NCBI GenBank assembly: GCA_946480125.1
Contig: CAMLIY010000028.1
Location: 1 to 20,310 of the forward strand
DNA from: an uncultured Asticcacaulis sp.
GTDB taxonomy: Bacteria > Pseudomonadota > Alphaproteobacteria > Caulobacterales > Caulobacteraceae
Length of the DNA: 20,310 bases
Direction of reading: 5' to 3'
Part shown: piece after piece, positions 14,807 to 20,310 of the stretch
Layout: each line of letters begins with the position of its first letter
Position numbering within the stretch: position 1 is the stretch's first letter
Position numbers and translations under genes: made by a program
The notes under the pieces: generated by a model
What the model was told of the DNA's origin: nothing
Database searches by the model: none
The model's input: only the letters and a program-made list of their open reading frames with translations

Positions 14807-16813
14807 TTAGCCGACCACTTTGAGATCGGCGTCACTCCGCCTCGCCTCGGTTTGCAAATAGGGCAAAACCTGTTCGGCCAGCATGGGCTTGCTGAACAGG
14901 TACCCCTGAATGTAACGGGCGCGGATTTGCGCCAGCTTATTCATTTCAGCCTGTGTTTCCACCCCTTCGATAACACAATCCAGATTGAGATTTCGGCATA
15001 AATCTATGATTGTTTTGATTATTTTAAGTGCCGAACCGTGTTCCAGCAATTGCACGACAAAACTGCGATCAATCTTGATTTTATCAACCGGCAGGCGGTG
15101 GATATAGCTGAAGCTGGAATAGCCCGAGCCGAAATCATCAATGGCGATCCGGCAGCCCATGGCTTTGAGGCGCGCCAGGGCTTCGCATGCCTGCTCGAAG
15201 TCGGTCAGCATAGCGGTTTCGGTAATTTCAAACTCGATGCGGTGGGGATCTATCCCCGAATGGCGCACGGCCTTGCAGATATCGGTGATTGAAATGCCGG
15301 ACCGCAGATCGCGCGCCGACAGATTAAACGATACCTTGGTATCCACAGGCCAGCTACGCACGAGTTTCAGCGCTTTTTCCAGCAGAAGCAGGGTAATCTG
15401 TGTAATCAGGCCTGAGCGTTCCGCCGCCTTGATGAAGACATCCGGGCGCACACTGCCAAGTTTGCGGCTGTTCCAGCGCGCCAGGGCTTCAAAGCTGATC
15501 GTCTTGTTCTCGACGACATCGACCTGCGGCTGGAACATGATCGACAGTTCGGCATCGAGATCGCTGGTGCGCAGGGCCTGGTCGACCTGACTGAAATCAC
15601 GCATCTCAGCTTCATGTTTTTCGGTGAACAGCACCGGGGCGCCGCGCAGGTTTTGTTTGGCGAAATAGAGCGCATAGTCGGCGCGTTCCAGCAATTGCGA
15701 CGTGGTGAACTGGTCAGATTCGCAATGCACGAAACCAACGGAGCCGGAGATATTGGCCGTCACGCTTCCCAGGAAGTAAGTGTCGCGCAAAGCGTCGCAT
15801 AAGGCCGCGCCGAAAGCATCGAGCCGCGCCACGCTGGCATCTCCGTACAGAATGATAGCGAATTCATCTCCGCCCATCCGCGCCGCGAAAGCGTCTTCGA
15901 CGCACACACCGCGCAAACGGTTGCCAACTTCAATAAGCAGGCTGTCACCGACGCTGTGGCCATAAATATCATTGATTGGCTTGAAGCCATCGAGATCAAT
16001 CAGGGCGAGGTGAAATCCTTTCTGACCCACGGTAATGCCGGCCAGCGCCGCGTCCATCACCCGGAAAAAGCTGCGACGGTTCGGCAGCCCGGTCAGGACA
16101 TCACTATCGGCCATGGATTGCGCTTCGCTATGCAGGGACTCGGCCATGACACGCGACTGAACCGCCCGTAAAAGCGTCTGACGGACGATCGTCGCCAGCA
16201 GGACTGCCAGAGGTGACATCAGCAACACCATGCCGGCATTATCCACCGATATCGCGCCATTGTGCCGGAATGCCAGAACCGCAGCGGTCAGCAAGGTAAT
16301 CGTCACGCTGGGAATGACCACACGCAGGCTGATCCCGGTCATGGCATAGACCAGCGACAGGAAGATGAAATAAACCAGCCGTTTGTTGTCAAAATGCAGG
16401 GCCTGGAAAGTCACCGGGTTGGCGAACAGCAGCAGGTTCACTGTCAGGCTGGCGATATTCAGCTGATACTCGTAACGCACTGACTTCATGTAAAAGAAGT
16501 GAAAGTAAAAACTGGCTATTACGGTGAGAATCGACAGGGTCAACATGGCCACCAGGGCATGACCTGTTTCCGTCCACAGGCGGTTAAAGGTCACGAGGCT
16601 GTAGTAGCAACCCATTATCAGACAGAAGCTGGAAACGATGGGCTTCATCGCCGCCACTTTTTCGGCTTCACTCAGGCTTTGCAGCGTCGTGCCTTTCGCG
16701 TTGACCGCTCGATGGTTCAGTTTCAGGCCAGCCGAAATCGATTTTATCCAACTCAACATACCGGCCCCGCCGTTAATCAAAACACACCAGCACACGTCTG
16801 ATATGAAATTCAT
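14807..16813 (-). CDS. Membrane GGDEF-EAL protein (c-di-GMP turnover)
   Basis: A 668-residue bifunctional c-di-GMP enzyme. The N-terminal 210 residues contain about six membrane helices (about 58-78, 86-108, 115-133, 145-160, 165-183, 193-210) and no recognisable periplasmic sensor. The GGDEF domain (about 235-400) has metal Asp in LIDLDGFKPIND (271-282) and an intact GGDEF (314-318); the upstream I-site (RxxD) is absent, with Val and Ala in place of the Arg and Asp. The EAL domain (about 410-655) keeps EAL (442-444), NLSA, EITET, DDFGSGYSSF, KIKIDRSF, EGVET and QGY, so phosphodiesterase activity is expected. Which activity dominates cannot be read from sequence. Start is uncertain: ATG 16813 has only a distant AGG, while ATG 16759 (18 codons in) has GCGGGGCC just upstream and would still include all helices. 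Confidence 0.93.
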   Translation of the reverse strand: MNFISDVCWCVLINGGAGMLSWIKSISAGLKLNHRAVNAKGTTLQSLSEAEKVAAMKPIVSSFCLIMGCYYSLVTFNRLWTETGHALVAMLTLSILTVIASFYFHFFYMKSVRYEYQLNIASLTVNLLLFANPVTFQALHFDNKRLVYFIFLSLVYAMTGISLRVVIPSVTITLLTAAVLAFRHNGAISVDNAGMVLLMSPLAVLLATIVRQTLLRAVQSRVMAESLHSEAQSMADSDVLTGLPNRRSFFRVMDAALAGITVGQKGFHLALIDLDGFKPINDIYGHSVGDSLLIEVGNRLRGVCVEDAFAARMGGDEFAIILYGDASVARLDAFGAALCDALRDTYFLGSVTANISGSVGFVHCESDQFTTSQLLERADYALYFAKQNLRGAPVLFTEKHEAEMRDFSQVDQALRTSDLDAELSIMFQPQVDVVENKTISFEALARWNSRKLGSVRPDVFIKAAERSGLITQITLLLLEKALKLVRSWPVDTKVSFNLSARDLRSGISITDICKAVRHSGIDPHRIEFEITETAMLTDFEQACEALARLKAMGCRIAIDDFGSGYSSFSYIHRLPVDKIKIDRSFVVQLLEHGSALKIIKTIIDLCRNLNLDCVIEGVETQAEMNKLAQIRARYIQGYLFSKPMLAEQVLPYLQTEARRSDADLKVVG

Positions 16814-16846
16814 AAGGGCGACACCTAAAAAAACCGCTAATTTACG

Positions 16847-16865
16847 GTAAGCCCGTGCTGCTTAC
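16847..16865. promoter_or_regulatory. Inverted repeat GTAAGC-n7-GCTTAC in a divergent promoter region
   Basis: Exact 6-bp arms around CCGTGCT lie between the divergent GGDEF-EAL and pmbA genes. TTACGG is also directly repeated at 16842-16847 and 16862-16867. The location suits an operator shared by two promoters; no regulator can be named. Confidence 0.3.
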
Positions 16866-16912
16866 GGATCACTATCTGCGAAATGTGGATATTAATTTGT
16901 CACAAACGAGAC

Positions 16913-16942
16913 TTGCTTTCATGTCCGTGGCGGGCCTATAGA
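16913..16942 (+). promoter_or_regulatory. Possible promoter placing the pmbA transcript start at its ATG
   Basis: TTGCTT (16913-16918) and TATAGA (16937-16942) are separated by 18 bases and resemble weak -35 and -10 boxes. Transcription would start about seven bases later, at the A of ATG 16949. No Shine-Dalgarno site precedes that ATG, which agrees with a leaderless mRNA. Confidence 0.3.
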
Positions 16943-16948
16943 TTTTTT

Positions 16949-18328
16949 ATGTTGCAAACGCGAACTGAAACTCAGGAAGCCTCGGCGGATGCCCAGTTCG
17001 AGCGCCTCGAAAATATCCTGGCCGCGGCCCGCAGGGCCGGTGCCGATGCCTGCGAGGCTGTATTCGCCGAAAGCCGCTCCCTGTCGGTCGGCGTGCGCAA
17101 GGGCGCCGTCGAAACGGTCGAGCGCGATGAGAACAGCGATCTTGGGCTGCGCGTCTTTGTCGGACAGAAACAGGCGGTTGTCTCGGTTTCCGAATTTTCG
17201 CAAACCACGCTGGATCGCCTGGTTGAGCGCGCGGTCGCCATGGCGCAATTGGCACCTGATGACGCCTATGCCGGCCTGGCCGACCCGGCCCTGCTGTATA
17301 AAGGCACAGGGTCCGATCTTCAGCTCTTTGACGACACCCACCTGAGCGCCGAAAGCCTGCAACAACGTGCACTCGATATAGAAGCAGCCGGCCTGGATCT
17401 GGCTAACGAAAGACTGCAAAGCGACGCCGCCAGCACGGGTTATGTGCAGAATATGTGGTCTATGCTGACCTCGGACGGCTTTCGCGGCAGCCACAAGACG
17501 AGCCTGTTTTTCCAGTCTGGCCGTTACATTGCCACCGACTCGGACGGCAATATGGAACGCGACGGTGAAGGGCGCAGCGTGCGCTTCGCCTCAGACCTGC
17601 CCGACGTCGGTGAAACCGGACGAATCGCCGCCGAACGTGCGCTGTCGGCGCTGGGCGCCCGCAAGATTGACACGCAGAAATCGACGGTTATTTTTGACAA
17701 GCGCATCGCCAAGTCGCTGATCGGCCAATTCATCGGCGCCATTTCCGGCACCATGATCGCGCGCGGTTCCAGCTTTCTGAAAGACAGGCTCGGCCAGCAA
17801 TTGTTTGACCCCTCGGTGCAGATCATCGACAATCCGCTGCGCGTGCGCGGCCTCGGCTCGTGTCTGTTCGACGATGAAGGCGTGGCGGTCAGCGAACGCC
17901 ATATCATTAAAGATGGAGTTTTGGGCGGCTGGCTGCTCAACAGTTCGGCGGCAAAACAGCTCGGTATGATCTCAACCGGTCACGCGTCGCGCAGCCTGGC
18001 CAATCCGGCCGGCGTCTCGACGCACAATGTTACGCTCAACGCCGGCTCCCAGTCGGTCGAGGCGCTGATGACCGCCGCCGGCAAGGGCCTGATCGTCACC
18101 TCGATGTTCGGCCCCAGCGTCAATAACGATACCGGCGACTGGTCGGCCGGCGCCTCCGGCTTCTGGTTCGAAAATGGCGTCATCGCTTATCCGGTCAATG
18201 AAATCACCGTTGCCGGCAACCTCATCTATATTTACAGCCGCCTCGTTCCGGCCAATGATCTGGAAATCAAGGGCACGCTTGATACACCGAGCCTGCTCGT
18301 CGAAGGCTTAAGCGTCGGGGGCAAATGA
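16949..18328 (+). CDS. pmbA: PmbA (TldE) family metallopeptidase partner
   Basis: A 459-residue TldD/PmbA-family protein. In E. coli PmbA pairs with TldD; only TldD carries the HExxxH zinc site, and the complex cleaves unfolded peptides and matures microcin B17. Here no HExxxH is present, so this is the PmbA-type subunit. Family marks are SLSVGVRKGAVETVERDENSDLGLRVFVG near the N-terminus, the central DKRIAKSLIGQFIGAISG, and the C-terminal SLANPAGVSTHNV, GKGLIVTSMFGPSVNNDTGDWSAGASG and GYWxENG-like FWFENGVIAYPVNEITVAGN. Start: an in-frame ATG at 16883 would add 22 residues not typical of the family, so ATG 16949 is preferred; length then fits the E. coli protein (450). It overlaps the next gene by ATGA. 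tldD is not in this window. Confidence 0.92.
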   Translation: MLQTRTETQEASADAQFERLENILAAARRAGADACEAVFAESRSLSVGVRKGAVETVERDENSDLGLRVFVGQKQAVVSVSEFSQTTLDRLVERAVAMAQLAPDDAYAGLADPALLYKGTGSDLQLFDDTHLSAESLQQRALDIEAAGLDLANERLQSDAASTGYVQNMWSMLTSDGFRGSHKTSLFFQSGRYIATDSDGNMERDGEGRSVRFASDLPDVGETGRIAAERALSALGARKIDTQKSTVIFDKRIAKSLIGQFIGAISGTMIARGSSFLKDRLGQQLFDPSVQIIDNPLRVRGLGSCLFDDEGVAVSERHIIKDGVLGGWLLNSSAAKQLGMISTGHASRSLANPAGVSTHNVTLNAGSQSVEALMTAAGKGLIVTSMFGPSVNNDTGDWSAGASGFWFENGVIAYPVNEITVAGNLIYIYSRLVPANDLEIKGTLDTPSLLVEGLSVGGK

Positions 18329-19122
18329 TGCGCGACGACCATGCGACAGACCTTGAACTGATCATCGACAAGGTTCGTCGCGTCGGTGCGCTTGCCCAGC
18401 ATCTCAAGGCCAACGGCCTGATAACGCGTTACAAGGCCGATGGCTCCATCGTCACCAATGCCGATACAGAGGTCAATCTGTGGCTGAAGGAAGCCCTGCT
18501 CGCTGCCCGCCCCGACTACGGCTGGCAGAGCGAGGAAGAGGCCGATAATGCCGAACGCCTGACAAGCTTGCGCACCTTTGTGCTCGATCCGATCGACGGC
18601 ACGATGGGCCTGTCCAAAGGCAGCCCCTATTGGACCATCGCCCTGGCGGTCATTGAGGCCAATCAGCCGATCGCCGCGGTTGTCTACGCGCCCGACGCCA
18701 ACGAAATGTATTCAGCGGCCTTTGGTGAAGGCGCCTGGCTGAATGACGTCCGCGTTCATGCCAGCCAGCGCCATGAATTGGAAGACGCCGAAGTTCTGGG
18801 GGATTCCCGCCTGTTCGGCAAGGATATCTGGCCGGAACCGTGGCCGCGCCTCATTGTCCACTCCCGCCCCTCCGTAGCCTACCGCATGGCCTGCGTCGCC
18901 GCCGGCAAGGCTGATTTCACGGTGGCGCTGACGCCCAAGCGCGATTGGGACGTGGCCGCCGCCACCCTGATCGCCCAGGAAGCCGGCGCCATTGTTTCGG
19001 ACCATTTAGGCAATCCTTATGGTTTCAACGCTATAGACAGCCTTAAACCCAGCCTGATCTGCGCAGGCGCCCCCCTTTTCGATGAAATCATCCGGCGGTG
19101 CGCTCATCTGGAGCACCTTTAG
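18325..19122 (+). CDS. Inositol monophosphatase-family phosphatase (CysQ/SuhB/HisN-like)
   Basis: A 265-residue Mg-dependent sugar- or nucleotide-phosphate phosphatase. Metal-site motifs are complete: QSEEE (68-72), LDPIDGT (87-93) and the C-terminal WDVAAATLIAQEAGA (208-222). The family includes inositol monophosphatase, 3'(2'),5'-bisphosphate nucleotidase CysQ and histidinol-phosphatase; sequence reading does not settle which. Alphaproteobacterial genes in this pmbA/DUF4170 context are often annotated as CysQ-like. It starts at ATG 18325, overlapping the pmbA stop as ATGA (a second ATG at 18328 is possible), with GGGGGC just upstream. The overlap indicates translational coupling with pmbA. 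Confidence 0.9.
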   Translation: MMRDDHATDLELIIDKVRRVGALAQHLKANGLITRYKADGSIVTNADTEVNLWLKEALLAARPDYGWQSEEEADNAERLTSLRTFVLDPIDGTMGLSKGSPYWTIALAVIEANQPIAAVVYAPDANEMYSAAFGEGAWLNDVRVHASQRHELEDAEVLGDSRLFGKDIWPEPWPRLIVHSRPSVAYRMACVAAGKADFTVALTPKRDWDVAAATLIAQEAGAIVSDHLGNPYGFNAIDSLKPSLICAGAPLFDEIIRRCAHLEHL

Positions 19123-19178
19123 GACATAGCGATCTCTTTTTCCTGCGCCTAAGCAAATATCTAAACCCTGCAATATCA

Positions 19179-19421
19179 ATGAGTAAAGACATGAATGACA
19201 AGCAACTCCTTCATATCGTCATCGGCGGTGAACTGACCGATCTTAACGGGACCACTTTCAAAGACCTGAAAAAGGTCGAATTTGTTGGCGCTTACGCCAA
19301 TAATACCGAGGCCGTTTCAGCCTGGCGCACCAAGGCCCAATCAACCGTTGATAATGCTCTGATGCGTTACTTCGTCATCCACGCCCACAAGCTGATCGAT
19401 CCGTCGACGGCCGGAGAATAA
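19179..19421 (+). CDS. DUF4170 domain protein
   Basis: An 80-residue small protein with the DUF4170 pattern: LHIVIGGELTDLNGTTFKDLKKVEFVG, then a central AWRTKAQSTVDNALMRYFVIHAHKLIDP. No catalytic residues are recognised and the family's function is unknown. It is confined, as far as I recall, to alphaproteobacteria, where it commonly sits beside an IMPase-family gene and the lipid A/Kdo genes. ATG 19179 is chosen; ATG 19191 (four codons in) is also possible, and neither has a strong ribosome site. The in-frame ATG at 19098 lies inside the previous gene and is unlikely. The gene is 56 bases after the phosphatase gene and ends directly in a terminator. Confidence 0.85.
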   Translation: MSKDMNDKQLLHIVIGGELTDLNGTTFKDLKKVEFVGAYANNTEAVSAWRTKAQSTVDNALMRYFVIHAHKLIDPSTAGE

Positions 19422-19426
19422 AAAAA

Positions 19427-19454
19427 CCGCCGGCTTAACCGGCGGTTTTTTTTT
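19427..19454. terminator. Bidirectional Rho-independent terminator
   Basis: A perfect CCGCCGG / CCGGCGG stem (19427-19433, 19439-19445) with loop CTTAA is followed by nine T and preceded by seven A. The A run begins in the stop codon of the DUF4170 gene, and the T run holds part of the stop of the facing minus-strand phosphatase gene, so it serves both. Confidence 0.95.
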
Positions 19455-20142
19455 ATTCTCGCTTCAACAACTTATCGGTCAACAGGGTGCCCCACCAACT
19501 GGCCTTGAATGTGGATTTGAGCTTGTCCGGATCGTAATCCGGGCCTTGCGTCCAGTCCCAGAAACTGATGCCTTTGGGCTCGATATCGCGCAGGTAAACC
19601 TCGAACACATAATCGAGCACGCCGGTATGACCGGCCTTCATGTGCAGGGTGCGCAGGCCCAGTTCGCGCGCCGAATCGCGGATCGAATGGCCGAGGTGAA
19701 AGTGACGGTAAAGCACGCTCATCATGCCAGCCCGGTCGGCGCCGGACTTGCAGTGCAGCAGGGCTGGATAGGCGATGCGATCGAACAAGGCCCTGGCTTC
19801 GCGGAACTCGGCCGCTGTTGGCAGGCTACGTGAGGTCAGGCCGAAATCCTCCAGCTTGAGCCCCAGCTTTTCACAAGCATGCTTTTCAAGATAGTAGAAC
19901 GAGCCCTTACCGCCGCGCAGGTTGATGACGGTCCTGACTCCCTGCTTCTTCCACCACGCCAGTTGGAACGGCCAGGGCTGGTTGGTCCGCACCATGTCCG
20001 GGCCGATCCAGTGGGCATTGGTGAAGCCGATTCGCAAATAAGCGTGGTCCGCCCACAGATAATGCAGATAGGTGGTGAACAGCCCCCATCTGGTATCTGT
20101 CGGAAACGGCTTCACATGCGATTTTTTAGGGAGCAGCTTCAT
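19453..20142 (-). CDS. Dual-specificity/tyrosine phosphatase-like protein
   Basis: A 229-residue cysteine phosphatase. The P-loop reads LLHCKSGADRAG (128-139) with catalytic Cys131 and Arg137, i.e. an intact HCxxGxxR. The preceding RTNQPWPFQLAWWKKQGVRTVINLRG (52-77) is the usual DSP-type 'S.QP....l..l...Gi.tVInLR' segment. The general acid is probably Asp99 in the LEDFGL stretch. There is no signal peptide or membrane helix, so it is cytoplasmic. The substrate could be phosphoprotein or a phosphorylated lipid or sugar: Caulobacter CtpA, a related type of phosphatase, has been linked to envelope integrity and lipid A. Orthology to CtpA is not shown here. Start: ATG 20142 has AGAGAG three to four bases upstream on the minus strand; a start at 20172 would add ten residues. 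Confidence 0.85.
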   Translation of the reverse strand: MKLLPKKSHVKPFPTDTRWGLFTTYLHYLWADHAYLRIGFTNAHWIGPDMVRTNQPWPFQLAWWKKQGVRTVINLRGGKGSFYYLEKHACEKLGLKLEDFGLTSRSLPTAAEFREARALFDRIAYPALLHCKSGADRAGMMSVLYRHFHLGHSIRDSARELGLRTLHMKAGHTGVLDYVFEVYLRDIEPKGISFWDWTQGPDYDPDKLKSTFKASWWGTLLTDKLLKRE

Positions 20143-20278
20143 TTTCTCTCTTGGTATGCTCAAGCGTCGCACAGGCTACGCGCAAACATGCGCGGCGGGC
20201 GCTTGCCCTTGCCAAAATCGCGAGCGCTTTTGGATGAGTGGATTCGGCTCGCAAATAACACATAAACAGGCGACAGGT

Positions 20279-20308
20279 TTGAAGAAATCACGCATAAGCC
20301 TATATAAT
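20279..20308 (+). promoter_or_regulatory. Sigma-70-like promoter pointing out of the right edge
   Basis: TTGAAG (20279-20284) and a perfect TATAAT (20303-20308) are 18 bases apart on the plus strand, in an AT-rich tail of the window. Whatever it drives lies beyond the edge. The stretch 20143-20310 otherwise holds the promoter region of the minus-strand phosphatase and no gene I can support. Confidence 0.45.
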
Positions 20309-20310
20309 CG

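Noticed and set aside
19879..20265. Plus-strand open frame of 128 codons opposite the phosphatase gene
   Set aside because: Most of it is antisense to conserved phosphatase sequence, with no ribosome site.
20160..20310. Minus-strand frame open to the right edge (about 50 codons, ending SLCDA)
   Set aside because: Its upstream half is AT-rich with low GC at third positions and contains a promoter-like TATAAT; no ribosome site or family match.

Overview
The window looks like chromosomal DNA from an alphaproteobacterium, most likely of the Caulobacteraceae (Asticcacaulis- or Caulobacter-like). This is inferred from the roughly 60% GC, the alphaproteobacterial families present (DUF4170, a PAS_5-type protein, an ETF-beta lysine methyltransferase-like protein) and the mix of ubiquinone genes, a plant-polysaccharide lyase and a c-di-GMP enzyme. 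I see no integrase, transposase, tRNA, rRNA, CRISPR array or phage gene. It reads as ordinary host chromosome, densely packed with no gene-free stretch over 300 bases.

Left part (1-5245): the 3' part of a large secreted-type M16 zinc peptidase, cut by the window edge, ends at a strong bidirectional terminator. Facing it is a minus-strand gene for a small, Cys-rich, low-complexity secreted protein. A divergent regulatory region then leads to a PAS_5-type protein and a class I-like polyphosphate kinase 2.

Centre (5387-12702): a CxxCxxCC (YkgJ-type) protein is followed by a tight run of five plus-strand genes: ubiA, a DUF3298-type lipoprotein, an ETF-beta-methyltransferase-like enzyme, a VOC-fold protein and a Sel1-repeat protein with a TonB-like C-terminus. 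Gaps are 2-10 bases, so this is probably one operon. It runs directly into a convergent atypical SDR gene with no spacer. Past that lies ubiD, so two steps of ubiquinone synthesis (prenylation of 4-hydroxybenzoate and its decarboxylation) lie within 7 kb.

Right part (12808-20310): a secreted PL11 rhamnogalacturonan lyase has a perfect inverted repeat just before its ribosome site. It converges on a membrane GGDEF-EAL protein. Divergent from that is a pmbA / inositol-monophosphatase-family / DUF4170 run, closed by a second bidirectional terminator with the same stem core as the first. A minus-strand cysteine phosphatase (HCxxGxxR) follows, and a promoter-like sequence points out of the right edge.

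I found no clearly new multi-gene system. The more promising leads are the ubiA/ETF-methyltransferase operon, the phosphatase beside the DUF4170 cluster, the Sel1-TonB-like fusion, the low-complexity secreted protein and several unexplained inverted repeats in promoter regions. All family calls come from reading the sequence; no database search was run.
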